Positions 11,824 to 24,844 are shown, numbered from the stretch's first letter. The stretch: DNA of 64,000 nucleotides from Dictyophora rubrovolvata (GCA_029959195.1 CP114127.1:744001-808000); one strand, 5' to 3'. The notes: generated by a model not told the origin, from the sequence alone. Made by a program: numbers and translations.

Positions 11824-13612
11824 ATGAAGTATGGCTTTCTTCTTCGCCGTCCGATTCTGTCATTTCTAAAGCGTTTGTTTAGGTTTACTCTCTTCCTATC
11901 GTTGTTGTCGCTGTCTTCGCTATGGAACCTATCAGTCGCTGTGATTATGAACACCACCTATGACGACTCAAGTCCGGCGATTGTTTACGAACCATCCAGC
12001 GCACACTGGTTTTCAGATGTTACTCATGAATGTCCGCAATGTCCCGGTCCTGGCATGGCTATAAATCATACCTACCACTATGGGTCACACATTGTACCCC
12101 CGGACGCAGACGACAGTCCTGCAGACACCGCTGTAGCCAGCCCCACCCCTCAAGACCCTGATGCAGGTCCTAATGACGACGCAAATGGGCAGCCTGACGG
12201 CGACGAGCATGGTGATACTAAAGGTGGAATGGGCGGTGGAAGTAGTGGCGGTGGGAAAGATAGAGGTAGAGGAGGAGGAAATAGTAATTCCAAAAGACGT
12301 CTGCAGAGAAGGGACGATTCGGATGATCCGGGCTTCGTTGACACACCCGTCAACGCAACTTTAACATTCAATGGTCTGTTTCTTGCTTTTTTAAACCCAC
12401 TTTCCTTTCCTCCGTTTGTCTTTTTTTCTTCTTTTTGTTCAATGTGAAAGAAAACAGGAACTGGCGTTTACGTTTACTGCATCGTGCCCATCCAAGGCAA
12501 CAACAATGCTACCAATCATCTCATTTCAAACATGTCGTTTATCCTCGATGAAATGCTTGTCCATAACTTTACCTCCCAACCGCTCATTGGCCAGACCGGC
12601 CAGATACCACAATTCAGCTTCTCTCAACTCGTCTTTTCGAAGACCGGCCTCGCTAATGAGCAACACACCATCGTAATCAGCCCTCAACTTGGTTCAATGA
12701 TCATGCTCGATGCTATCAACATTACGACCGACAGCAGCGACATTTCAAACCAAAATAATACCAGTTCGAGCGCTCCCCCAAAGTAGGTCTTTTTCGTCCT
12801 TTTCAAAAATGCCAGACGTGCTTATTATGAATGAAACGGAAAGGAAATCCAGTAAGAAGGATGTGGAAACATTTGCCATTGCCATCGGGTCCACAACGGG
12901 TGTTCTGGCTATCTTATCGTTCATTGTAGCCACTAGTATTTACATCCGTCGCCGACGTAGCGCCAAACGAGAAAAAATACGCGAAGCTCAGGAAGAATCA
13001 TTACGCCCAGAAATGCGCGGTCCGCAGCCATTCGTACCTCGCTATTTCCCGGGAACTACCGTCACCTCACAATCACAATCAAGCAATCCTTCGACTTCGT
13101 TGGTGGTTGACTCCAGTGTCAGTCGAAGGAGTAGTCGATCCTCCTTGGGACCGTCTCATGGATTAAATTACCCACTCGCACCTGAAATCCCAGCTTATTC
13201 ATCTGTTGCACCATCTATTGCCGAAATACGACCCCCACTCCCTATTTCTATTGCTTTACGAGCACCCGTTGCACGGTTGCCCGATGACGAAGACGTCGTT
13301 CCCCCGTCCTACCAAGAAGTGGGACAAACAGCTCTCCTATCCTCGCCAGTCTTCGGCCAACAACCAGTTCCTTCATTCACGGAGATGTCGTCTCCCACGC
13401 GACACCCATTGATACTATCTCATTCTGAAGTCGCCTCTTTGGAAGATGATCTGGAGCCAGAGCCAGAGTCAATAACTACTCTTGCATCGCATTTGTCAGG
13501 TATTCCACTGATCCTTGAAGATGATAACGATGCAACAGCATCGGAAAGAAGAGCGAGCTCAGTATTATTACACAGAATTAGATCAAATACTAGTGATGGG
13601 CCACCAAGATAA
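11824..13612 (+). CDS. Single-pass membrane protein with Gly/Asp-rich ectodomain
   Basis: Three exons (11824-12373, 12458-12782, 12844-13612) give 547 residues in a consistent frame. An N-terminal signal peptide or anchor (LFLSLLSLSSLWNLSVAV) is followed by an N-glycosylatable outer part with a CPQCPGPG motif and an Asp/Gly-rich linker. A second folded part runs from TGVYVYCIVP to about residue 290 and carries many NxS/T sites. A transmembrane helix (TTGVLAILSFIVATSIYI) precedes RRRR, which fixes the rest inside the cytosol. The 200-residue cytosolic tail is rich in Ser/Pro and has PPSYQEV, a PPxY motif that could bind WW-domain ubiquitin ligases. This architecture is common in mushrooms but functionally uncharacterised. 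The second intron's acceptor (cggaaag) is the weakest point of the model. Confidence 0.8.
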
Positions 13613-16304
13613 TCTTTTTTTCTGGCAAGCACCACTTCCACACGCACCTCAACACTTCGTTGATTCGTGTTCTTAATTTCTTATTTTGTGTATTTAAGTA
13701 CGTTTTATTCTCTCTAAACAAACTTTATAACAAAACATCTTCTAATTGCTGCTTCTTTTTGTTTCTATTTGAACTCTATTTTAGTATCCCACAATCTTTT
13801 CTTGCCCGCATGTCATCTCCGCATCGATCTAATGTACATGGACTGTTTTAGATGAGATCTAGAAAAAAGAACAAAACTTTGCTTATGCGAACGAAAAGAA
13901 AATGTTCCGAGAAGAACCTAATCGCCCCATGTCGCAAATTGTTAAGACCGCGTCAATACCCCAAAGCCACACACGTCCGGACTACCGTATCCGAAGACAT
14001 ATAGCACCACTACGATTCGTCTATCTATATGCACCCAATCGTGTCTTAATAATTATCAAAGTGTCATAAGAAGGGAACAGTTTGTCGAATTTAGCCCCAC
14101 GCAACCTACTCCTCATTGGCTAGTCCAGTGCTGCGGTCTATATTAGGAGCCGCACCCGCGCCCTTGTGATAATCTTAACTAAATTACGTTCGGGTGATGA
14201 TAATGTTCGTTAGTTTGTTGGCGGACGCGCCAGCCGACCAGTGCTTGTCCGGGCTTATTTAGAAAGCTCGGATGATTGAACAACTAAGGTAGCCAATCCC
14301 GCTTCTCTCATTTGACTTTTATGTTCACGAAAAATGTTTACTCCCTTTTTGGGCTATCGAATGAATTACCAAAGACATCTGATGGATTATGCAATGCCAA
14401 TGTCATATCAAATTTCGTTGTTGGAATCAAGGTACCCTGTGTTACGGGTTTTTTTTTCTTAGATCAGCCTACGAGAGGAGACCTAATTGCACATTCTAAT
14501 AGACAGACAGGATACTTCGGATTTGATGAACTGCTGACTTCATGCTGGTGAGTTAGTGCTACATCGTGCATCAACGGTGTTTGATTCACTCTCAACCCGG
14601 TCCCAAAGTAAGGGAAAATTAGCTGCAACAGTCTTTTGGTTCTCTTCAAATGGGCGATAGGGCGACTTGAGGTATATCTCTGACTTTGACAGTTAGGAAA
14701 ATTCTCCACGAACAAAAGTTCCCCTCAGCTCCGGATACTCTACCACTATATCATTATCACGGCATCATCATCGTTTGGATTATCCACTCTATTATAAACC
14801 GACACCAGCACCACACATCGGGTAGTCGTTTGAGATTTTATTTCCAGACCATCGACAATTCTTAGTTATATATAATAAGCCGGCAGGCTGCCACTGACTG
14901 TGGCAGTGTAGCACTTGTTTACCGATCGCAGCAGTTTTCTGAAAGGAACTTCTTTTTGCAGGAATTACCCAAGTTTCTAACAAGTCTAGACGACATTAGG
15001 CAACTGATCGGATATATAAAGAGGAGAAATAAGGCTTCCTTTACTTCTTCAACGGACGATCTACGGAGAAGGCCAACAGTTGAGCTCCACCGGCACCTCG
15101 GGCTCGAGATCGAAGCTTGAAGCTTGAAGACCCTTTGTCGAGTCTGAGATATGGGCTCTGAACATTGAGCCCCCATCTGACTTGACGATGTGATTTCAGA
15201 GACGCCCTGCTGTGTTGGCGATGGCGGCGATGGCTGACCATGTCGCCCGAACTCAGTTTAAATCTCTTCTTCGGAATTGGATGAAGGTAAGACAGGAGGG
15301 TCAGAAAGAATTTTCAGAGAGGACCAAAACCGGAGGAGCTAGGTTTCACGCGGTGGAAACTTCTACGCCTCTTCTATCAACAAACATCAAATTACTGTGC
15401 GGCGTTTAGGATATTGCCAAGCCTTTCTCCCAATCTCGAGAAAGAGACTCGCATCGCAACACGATTGACACTGATAGACAACGCCGCAGCATCCAAGTTC
15501 ATGCACATTCCTATCTTTCCACGGAGACATTTGATTCCCATCGACCAGCCAGTAAGATCGAGGACAATGTGCATCGCAAAAGCAACATCTAATTTGTAAA
15601 TTAGGCTGACGCGAGTTCCTTCCATTCAGAATCAAATAAAGTAAGGCGCAGTTTCATGGGTCAAACTTAGACTGACTGCCACTTCACTGGTCCCCTGTGA
15701 ATCATGGTGCCACTGGTAGCCTTCTGTTTCTCCTGGAGTCCTTTATAAGTAGAACAAGCCGAAACTTTCTCCGAACATACTTTGTAGTGCTATTCACCTA
15801 TTGACAGTGTTCCTTAAGCCATTTGAATTAGTTTGTCTTAATTGATGTCCAAGACTGTTCATTCTTCCGAGAATCAATAAGGTGACGTTGAGCGTTGTAA
15901 GAGACTTTAAGGAAATCTACTCGTATTCCACAAGAGGCGGTGAATATACATTCAAAGTCTATTTTGAATAAATCAAACAGATATAGTAAAGCTTATTACT
16001 GACGCTATATAGTTACTTACTTCAGGCTTCTCATGGTGGATCGCGATAGTGCAGCCGGATATGAACACTGACAGCTCCGGAGAAATGAATGCCTGGAAGA
16101 TTGCCGTTTTGTATTTGTCAAGGATTGCGAAGAGATATCACAGCCACTAAAGCGGCGCCTAGAAGCAAACCACATGCTATTTCTGTCACACATCTGCGTC
16201 AGCAGTGTGCCCTCGGAGGAATGGTTCAACAAAATACGTATGTTATTGAAATTCGTAGTCCTTGACTATACAACATTCGGCTACCACTGCAAAACTGCCA
16301 AACC
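13613..16304. other. 2.7-kb gene-poor interval
   Basis: Short open frames on both strands (60-85 codons) overlap each other and show no splice-linked continuation or family resemblance. The first 250 bases are T-rich and probably hold the 3' end of the preceding transcript. No repeat ends, tRNA or terminal duplications were recognised. I see nothing else I can support. Confidence 0.5.
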
Positions 16305-18772
16305 TCAAATCGGCGCTTGGCACCCAAAAGAAGTAGCCGAACCAGTCCTCTTAAAAGTCGCCATTATTCCTTCAATGGAAGAGAAAGATCCCAGTCCGGC
16401 AGTTGCGAGAGCAGCCGTTCCGAGCAATATGTTAAGGGTGTTGAGCCACCACCGCCTGGAAAATCCTCTCCTCCATCGGGACCAGTTCCTCCACGTATCT
16501 GGCCGTAACTCATTAACATCGGCTCCCGGTGTATAGTCAGGTTGGCCTCGGATGGCGTCTCGCTGTATTATGAAGCCGGTGTATAAGATAGGTGGGAAGG
16601 TATACGAGAACTGAAGAATACACAAAGCAGCTGATGTAGATTAGAAACAGAGTTTTGTGGCTGAAAGATAGCACTTACCCACAAGACCTGTTTAGTATTG
16701 GAAGATTGATTAGTTATTTGGTATAACCAAGATATGTTATGCGTACTTACTGCTAACGTTGGAAATTTGGGGAATAGATGACGAAATAATAAAAGCAAGG
16801 ATCCAATAAAAAATAACCAGCACTGTCCAAAGGATACGTCCAGAGCGGCTAAGCAATTTAGGTCCATGGAAAAGGTCTTCCACAATAGTAGCATAGACAA
16901 CCTGAAAGAGAAAAACCCGTCAAAAACAACCAATGACAAAAGGACACCTGAACTTGCCTTGATTCCTATATTTCCATAGAGAGCACCCACAATTAAACCA
17001 GGGATCAATACAAGAACATTTCCGGCTGTCTGGAGTCCGAATTTGGATATTCCTTGATTTGCGGGATTGATGGTAAATTGGCCTTGGAACGCGTAGACGT
17101 AAACGCCGAATACCATATAAATCGTAACGATGACAAGCTATAAACAAAATGAGGAAAAGAACATTGTTATTAATTAATCATATATCACAGCAAAAAAGGT
17201 AACTGTATTGAGTCCTTACTTGTGCACAGATCATTGCTTTCCAGAAATCAAATGGTCGCTTCATTTCTGCCATGAGTTCAATAAAAAGCATAGCGCCCCT
17301 TTCTTAGAGATGAGCTGTATACAGTCTCAGTTGGGGACATGAACATACCCGTATGAAACGACCTTACATATGTATATCAATTTTAGTACTCAGTCTCGAC
17401 TTGGCTTCATAAACGTACTATTTGCATTACACCGACCAGCTGAGGAGCAAATGGTTGGTTAACAATCGCCTTGACGATAATAGGGCCAGGAGATACGCCA
17501 TTTTGCACCATTGCAGCGAGGAAGTTCGGGGGAGAATGAGCAATTGCACCCCTATCAGTCATAGTTAACATATGAACCTCTTTTCATGATTATTTTTTGC
17601 GTTACATCGTCAGAAAGATCGCCAAAAGGTTAATCCATATGGCCGAATGGGCGACAACTATTGGTGAAGCTCAAACATCAAGATATTGTGCGTCGGTAAG
17701 ATTCCACATACTTCCGAAATTTTTGAGAGACCTAATTTGCCCCAGACTCATACCCAAAATCATCCAGATAACTGTGAGAACCGAGAAGCAAACCTTTTTA
17801 ACATTAAATATTTAGTTGGAGAAATCAAGATGAAGCATCGATAACGTACACGACCCTTCGTGATTTGTGAAAGACCTTGAGCGTTCCTGCAAGTAGTAAG
17901 AGCATGAATACGTAGACATAGTCTTAGGAGCTGAGAAAAACTCGACCGACGCGATAATAATCAACGCAACCAGGAATATTAGTTGAAGACATTGAAGGAT
18001 ATTGACAAAATGTCGAGCATATTTCCCGAAAATCCGACCCGTTAGGTCACTGTATGTCTTGATAGGATATTCGTACGAGTCCAAACTGATATACATATGC
18101 CATAATTGCAGTCCGGTGTAAAATGCAATAATTCCCAGGCAGACATTGAGCAAACTACCAGACACGATTCCTTTTAAACACAAACATGTTATAAATCAAA
18201 TTCAAACTGCGGTTTTTGATTGGTTGACTAACCGACTTGCGAGAACGCCCAGCCAGTGGAGAAGGGTCCGAGGATACTATATGGAGTTAAGTCAGGTCAA
18301 GATACCAGAAATCGAAACCGGGACCAAAGTACTCCGTCGTAATAAGATAAAATACGCTAACCCAAGCCGCAGTACGAAACGCACGTTGAGCCATCCGTTT
18401 TTCCTCCTCGGATACGATACTAGAAAGGCGAGATGTGTGCCTTGGTGGTGATTTCTCGATATCAGTGTCAGAATGCACTTCACTGGCGGAAGTGGGTGGT
18501 TTAGGAGCAAAGATTCTTGTCATGAAAGTATTTCTCTGAGCCTGAGGGACGTTGAACATATCATCTTCTCTCAAGCGCTGCAAAGCCGCATAGTGGAGCA
18601 AAGCTTCAAAGCTCGGTGCTCCTAAAAAACAGCTTAACACATTATCAAAACTGGTAATAAAAGTAAATTGACCTTCCAGGACCACTACTTCTACACTGTC
18701 ACCGACATTATCCCCCTTGTTAGTAGAGTTGTCGTCAGCTTTGGAAGTATCGTTGTTCGGATCGTCTACCAT
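16305..18772 (-). CDS. AAAP-family amino acid permease
   Basis: About ten exons run leftward from ATG at 18770-18772 to a stop at 16305. A hydrophilic N-terminus with acidic and Ser/Asn-rich residues leads to VSVFYLITTD-ILGPFSTGWAFSQ (TM1-2) and GIIAFYTGLQLW. Then follow DLTGRIFGKYARH, AQGLSQITKGR, GAIAHSPPNF, ELMAEMKRPFDFWKA, VYAFQGQF and NPANQGISKFG. This order is that of fungal AAAP (Pfam Aa_trans) permeases, which move neutral amino acids with protons across the plasma or vacuolar membrane. Ten to eleven helices can be traced. The first intron (18672-18622, 51 nt) is a multiple of three without a stop, so retention would add 17 residues. One junction near 17290-17440 is unclear, but no break in the helix order is seen. 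Substrate and membrane cannot be read from sequence. Confidence 0.88.
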
Positions 18773-20365
18773 AGCTAAAAAGCTTGAACGGAATCCGACT
18801 TCCTCCACCACGACTTATATTGCAGAAGTCATGTGTCCGTTACTTATGAAAATGTTTAATGTGACTGGTGTGCCGGATCTCATATTTGGATTGGTTTCAA
18901 ATTATGAAGAGCTATTGAATGACAGGTAACAAACGTTCCTTTACTATTCCTTTATCACCATTCGTTTAATAGTGCTAACAGTTGACGCTATCACCCACAT
19001 TTAGCCTCCCGAGCAATGCCATATCCTAATCGATAACCGATGTACGTTTTCTCTGGTAACAAGGACCTCGTAAGCCCTTAATATATTGAATGAATATTGA
19101 AATATGTCAAACATACTGGTTTACGCGTCTCACGGCGTCAGCTTGATGACAGAAATTATGATTTATCGTGCGTTTGTTTATTGTATTTAATGAGGTCGCG
19201 TGAGATGGACTGAGACGATAGCTCAATACCGTCGAATGACCGCACTTATTTTACTATCTCCGGCAGCTCTGGAGCGCTTTAAAATACATATGGTTAATTC
19301 ACTCTGCGAACTTAAGCTCCAAAGGGAAGGAAGTACCTAGTCCATTGGAATGCTGAGGTTCCGTAGTAGCTCGTGCCTCACCTGACGCGATGACGGATGA
19401 TGGTCCAATGACAATATTGCAACTTTAATTCGCATCGACACCCTACTAAGGAATAGACAACACCTAAGCTAAAAAAAAAAAATTGAACGAATTGTGCATT
19501 ATCAATATGGAAAAAACGGACAAAGCCTTAACCGGCATGTGTAGGGACCAGGCGTGAGGGAGATATTTATTACAAGCGCTCAAGGGCCTGGATGTCCAAT
19601 TCACGCGTTGCGCAGGTTTTTTTTGCTATTTTTACTTTGATAGTTCGTCAATTCAATTGTCAACAACGCAAATTTGATTGCATGCCAGGTGACTAGATAA
19701 GGATAAGAACGAATTCTTAGAGATCCAAGGACACGATGCATTAACGGAAAAGTGCGAATATATCTCACCATGATCTACCACGATAGAGTCATGTACTTAA
19801 ATGAAGCGTGCGCCGCTTGTAAGCCACAGACTTGTTTACACGGAAGACACCGTCCACAGCCATGGTAGGTTCTCCACAATTGAGAGATGGATATCATACA
19901 ATTTCACATACTTGCCTTGTCACCGCGTCATCAGTATGCAACTTGTTATATCCTAGTATAAGTGCCTACAACAGCCTTTACTTATAATCTATATTTTGGC
20001 ACTGATAATCATTTGAGAAGGGCTAGGGGCGTGGAATGTGGAGAAGGACTTGGACACACAGTGAACGATAAGAACTGGCCCGGTCAAAGATGAACTCCGG
20101 CCGGCGGGAGACCGTCAATCCCTTGTAAGACACAATCATGTGGATCAGCTTGTGAACACCGATTAACTCTCGTGTGAGATTCGAAGGTAGCGTAGCTTTG
20201 TGTGAGACCAACTCAAACTGCCTCCACACACTGGCGAGAAGAAATTGGGAAGAAAAGAGAAATGCAGCATCACGCGTCACAGTCACAATCACAGTGGTGT
20301 GACGTTGACATCATCTTTGCCGTGCTAGCGCGCGCCTGAACCTGAACATTACACAAGGCCTAGGG
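18773..20365. other. 1.6-kb intergenic region between divergent genes
   Basis: Upstream region of both the permease (-) and the Fmp46-like gene (+). It contains A and T runs (19470-19483, 19618-19625) but no open frame, repeat or RNA gene that I can support. An open frame at 20023-20292 (-) has no recognisable similarity and no splice partner. Confidence 0.5.
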
Positions 20366-20942
20366 ATGGCCTTCAGATTTCATCGCGGTTTGCCAAACAT
20401 TTCCATCTTGTATGTCTGCTTTTCATTATCTTAATCGTCTCTGATTCAAAAATAGCCATTCTTCCGCTTCTCCGCCTTCTCTTCAAGCCCTCAAGCTTCT
20501 CCAAGCAGCAAAGGCTGATCCTTATCCTCCGTCTTCCAACAAACCACTTGAATTCGACCTTGAAGTTATCGAAAGTACACCAACAGTTGATCAACTCTCT
20601 ACTATCTTAAACTATACGAAACAACCTATAGGATCGTTGCTTTCTGCTCACCCTTCTAGCTCAAGCACTTTTTCCGATCGACCCAGTACGATCAAAGCAC
20701 TGCATGACGTCTTTAGCAGTACTCCCAAAGCAATGAAATGGCCGGTGGTTGTGAATTGTGAGATTTGTCCTTTGCTCAACTAATGTATTATCTCATTCAT
20801 TTCGACGACAGGGAATGATGGACAAGCCGCCGTTGGAGACGTAGAAGGCGTTAAAGGCATCTTAGAAAGCTTACGTCGCAAAAGAGATGGTGAAGAACCG
20901 AGTGAACCCGAAAACCAGAACCCAAGAGGGTGGTTTAGTTGA
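20366..20942 (+). CDS. Fmp46-like mitochondrial redox protein (DUF1687)
   Basis: Three exons, 20366-20409, 20456-20757 and 20812-20942, code for 158 residues, with introns of 46 and 54 nt. The N-terminus MAFRFHRGLPNISIF leads into HSSASPPSLQALKLLQAA, then FDLEVIESTPTVDQL. The fold ends with MKWPVVVNWNDGQAAVGD and a basic/acidic tail. This matches the DUF1687 pattern of yeast Fmp46: an FHNPxSPxS-like start, a P-T-x-D-Q-L motif, and W/R-P-[VIL]-V-V-D/N-W before a Gly turn. Fmp46 is a thioredoxin-fold protein found in mitochondria; its substrate is unknown. The short arginine-containing leader is compatible with mitochondrial import. A diverged paralog lies at 6205-7362 and shares one intron position. 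The terminal GWFS after the acidic tail is unremarkable. Confidence 0.85.
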
Positions 20943-21612
20943 GAAATGAGAAATAATGCTGTGTAAGGTTTTCGTTGTACTTATGGATGGACAATAACCG
21001 GGATTGCACTTGTGTACGAACCAGAACAATGTACTAGCATCGACATAATCCGCTTTTCACGTAAAGGTCAAACATACAATACCAACTTTTTCCAATTTAT
21101 CTTCCCGTTGATTTTGGTATACCAAATTAACTCAAATCCATTCTTACCTTATGTATAAGGTAAAACATGAATTTTCATAACATTGTCACATATGCTACAA
21201 TGTATTCAACGCAAACCAAACGCAAATCATCATTAGATTCAACGACGAAAGAACGACGAAAGCGAGACGATCCTATATACAAACACTAAAGGAGCGAAGG
21301 GAAGCTGTATTTCACAAATGGATGCAAATTACTATAACCTTCAATGTCTCCGGAGCGAACACAACGATCGTTTTCGCAGCTATGGCGCACCTAAAAAGGA
21401 ATGTAGGCGCTCGAAGGTTTCCGAATGGACAGTGACACTATATATACAGTCATGTTGCTAAAAACACTGTGCTTTTCGTTGAGAGAATAAGGATATGAGT
21501 CAATTGAATTCCCGCTCTTCGTTGGGAAGGTCATTGTGAGTGTCAGCTCCGATGTATATGAATCAAGAATCGTTGAACGCACGGTTCATTCAATAATGCG
21601 CACATAGCTCAC
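20943..21612. other. Intergenic, 670 bp
   Basis: Convergent 3' ends of the Fmp46-like gene and the DUF6533 pseudogene. AT-rich, with no supported gene. The open frame at 21391-21582 (-) lies past the pseudogene's own stop codon. Confidence 0.5.
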
Positions 21613-22917
21613 CTACAAAGGTCTTAACATGAAGGTGTCATTTACATGATCTCCAAACATGATGCTTCCGTCGGTTAGTCCAGGGTCGAGATAATCGCTG
21701 TTTGGTAATTCATAAAAATTTAAAAGAAAGCGACAGCCCTTAACAAGTAGAGATTAGTTAGAAAGAGGCAGAAGTCAGACGATCAGCACATACGCAGAAG
21801 GAATAGGCGACAATGCCAATACTACAAATGTGTAACAACAATTAATATATGGACGAACACTAGCAAAAAAGAGTGTAACATACGGAATGGCGATCGTATC
21901 CAGAACATTATGAATTCGAATCAGGAGAGCAGTGTTGAGGACGGTAATGGCTGAAAAGAAGATCCGAGATTTGGAACATGCATTATCAAGCTGCTTACCA
22001 GTATTTCTGGCCAAAATGTGTACACAATCATGTAACTTTGAGAGCATGACTGAATCACTTACACTATGAAAAAAATCACGCCCTGTTTAAATATAGCCAA
22101 AAGCAAGGGCTGATATCCGTTCCACGAAGCAAATGCCCAAAACATTGGGGTTTCTGGACCTATGTCGTCGTGAACCTTATATGCTGAAAATGCCAAGAAT
22201 GGCTACGAGAGGGAACCATTGAGTTTTCCTTCTCTTTCCCGAGAATATGTCTTTACCTGAAAAAATGAGAGCAGGAATCCTATGGAAGTAAGTATGGTTG
22301 TTTTATGAATGAAATGCAAATGCAACTGCACTGTACCAGCCAATAAGAGTGAATGTGAAAGAAGGTGAAGTCACGATATACAGAAAACACCCCGGCACAG
22401 AAATACCAGCCGGGAGCGGCGACAGTGGTGCTATCAGTGAAGCCCTGATACCAGCATAGATCAAGAGCTGTATACATATATTGAGCTCAGTGACGGATAA
22501 GACTCAAAAGTGGAAAAACTTACAACCACTTCAACTGAAGGACGACCAATTACATAAACCGACCCAAATCAGTTTTGGTTTTGGAATGTGGTCACTTATG
22601 TAGGTACATCACTAATATAAAAAACAGGACTAACGAGGAATTCAGAAACATACTGTAATTGTGAAGAATCCAAACCTTTTTTGTTATTATTATATAATGC
22701 GTTAATCCTAAGAATTAGAAGGACATTGATTATAGCTTCTTCGATTGGTAGGGTGGAACTAGAGGTATTAACAATTAAAAACTATAAATTAGATAGAACA
22801 AACCTGGTGAACCAATCAATATATGCACAGCAGCTAACACATTCAATTAGACCCCAATTTTGACGGAGTGAAATCTTTACCTCTATCAATGAATGTTTCA
22901 TAGTTAATGAGAGTGTA

Positions 22918-24374
22918 TGTCATGATCCGATTCATGACATCACTAGCGATACGGATTTCTTATCACATTCCCTTATCGTATTGTACTTAAACATTATCTT
23001 ATCATGATTGCTTCGCAGATGCTATGACCGGAAGTCTTATCAGACTTCATCGCCGTTTTCACGAAGTCTGTTAAGTTCCCGAAGTTACCGAAGATACCGG
23101 ACTTCGGTTAATTCGGGCAGACTCGCGGGACCGATGTCACAGACAATCGGTATACTGAGCAGGCTTCAACTTATGCGTTGCGCCACTTACTTGTACGTGC
23201 TCAGCAATTTGCTTCGCAACACTCCACGGATAGCGGATATATCGGACAGAGGTTCGGACAGAGTTCGGAGTGAGTCCGGATTTAGCGGTCAGATTTTAGA
23301 GAGGGGAGTATCAAACAAGAATAGCCACGAGTCAGATGACTAGTTTGATTTCAGAACTGAGGAACTAGATACATGATTCGGGGTTATTTATACTATGGGA
23401 ATATACTAGTTTGTCAGCACTGATAAAAGTAGTTTAACAATAAAACGCGATTCGGATTACAATAAAACAATAAGACTAAAACGGGAATGAGTGGATTTGG
23501 AATACAATCAGTTATTGTATTCTAATTCGGGTAATTCGGGTTTAACAGATTACTTTGGAGAAAACATAATCATAACGGATGTGATATAAGTTTCATAATC
23601 TTCAGAGTCGTAATTCGGAGTAATATCGGTCAGCGGGTTTATCAGCAGATCTGGGTCTTGACAAAGTCCTAGATGCCGTCGTCCTCCTGGGACTTACAGT
23701 AAGCTGCGGATAGACCTTTGGTCTATATTCTAGTTCCAAACTGCACATGAGATTATCTATGATGGTCATAGGTCCTTGTATGTGCTTTCCCTTTGTTCTT
23801 GTTGCCTCATGTTTGCCACATGGCAAACCGACCCTGCATACACTCATGATACTCACGAAATGTTATGACATATATACATTCTCAAGTTCATTATCTATTT
23901 CGAACTGAGATTCAAACTTCTAGCGTACTTGTATATAAAGCCTTCTATACTTTGTAGCTAGACTTCTCTTCAGACTTAATATCAAACCTAGTTCGATATC
24001 TCAATATAGTCCTCATTTTCCAATAACGCTTCCATCATTCCCAAACACTTTAAATCCAAACCATTCGTAGCGACAACGCCATTCCAGTATTGGATCCGCT
24101 ACTTCTTCCATCTCTTGTTCTTCTGCTTTCTAGTTGACAATCTATTCTTCCAGTTAGACTTCTTAGTGCTTCAGCTCAACGATATTCTCCGACGACTCGA
24201 AGATCCCGAACAATGTCAAGACAAGTAGAGCCAACATCCAGAGGACTGTCATGGTACAACTCACTCAGGTTGAGACTGCACTCTACGACATTACAGTGAT
24301 ATTTGTATTATCATTAAATATGATTATTAACGTTTATACATTCGTCGCTGATACCCAAGAATTGGTACTTAACA
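22918..24374 (-). mobile_element. Solo LTR, family A (Ty3/gypsy-like), containing a nested LTR
   Basis: Read on the minus strand the element starts TGTTAAGTACC and ends CATGACA; read on the plus strand it starts TGTCATGATCC. It is flanked by a perfect 5-bp target duplication GTGTA (22913-22917 and 24375-24379). A second copy at 54972-55834 matches it along its length apart from one block, which is itself a nested LTR (23069-23663). Without that block the length is about 857 bp. No internal coding region is left, so this is a solo LTR. The family assignment rests on the TG...CA ends, the 5-bp duplication and the length. Ends and duplication are intact, which suggests moderate or low age. Confidence 0.85.
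23069..23663. mobile_element. Solo LTR, family B, nested in family A
   Basis: A 595-bp block starting TGTTAAGTTCCCG and ending CTTGACA lies inside the family A LTR. It is bounded by a perfect 5-bp duplication AAGTC (23064-23068 and 23664-23668). The other family A copy has the empty site with a single AAGTC, which proves insertion. The ends and duplication are those of an LTR retrotransposon; no coding part remains. It must be younger than its host LTR. Orientation is not determined. Confidence 0.85.
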
Positions 24375-24438
24375 GTGTAGCATAGAGGATAAAAGAGAAA
24401 AAGCTAACTTTTACTGGGGGATTTATACTGAGTGAGAC

Positions 24439-24844
24439 TGTCAGGGTACGCTAGTGCCATCCCATTATTTTCCTACATTTATCTTCGGTTCTGGTCTATT
24501 TTATTTATTTCCATATTTCTCGTATTCTATCCCATCTCTTGCGTTTCCCTCCCCTTCCGTATTCCCATTTTCCTTTCAACAGGCACTAAGCACCCGTTCT
24601 CATCAGAGCCATGGCCTAGGCCCCGGCTAAAAGTCCGGGACTGGCGCGTATCTGCGCCCAGTCCACGAACCGAAGGCCGCGTGTGGCCTTCACCGTTTTT
24701 CATAGTATATAGTTAGTAGCCCTAGAGGAGGGATCCCTAAGTTTGTTCTCTTAGGATCCCCTCCCTCTAGGTGAGTTAGTATTATTCCTAGAATATATTT
24801 TGCTTAGGATCCCCTCCCTCTAGTCTGAGTGAGTAGCCCTGACA
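24439..24844. mobile_element. Solo LTR, family C, 406 bp
   Basis: Starts TGTCAGGGTACG and ends GTAGCCCTGACA, so it has 8-bp inverted ends, and is flanked by a perfect 5-bp duplication GAGAC (24434-24438 and 24845-24849). It lies 60 bp from the family A insertion within the same broken gene. Inside are a 7-bp-stem palindrome (24672-24691) and a 20-bp unit repeated at 24751-24770 and 24804-24823, with an inverted relative at 24722-24740. A fragment of the same family is at 54866-54971. It could alternatively be a short non-autonomous element, but the 5-bp duplication and TG...CA ends favour an LTR. Confidence 0.8.

Noticed and set aside
15041-15635. Several 60-85 codon frames on both strands
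   Set aside because: Mutually overlapping, without recognisable similarity, and no spliced model extends them.
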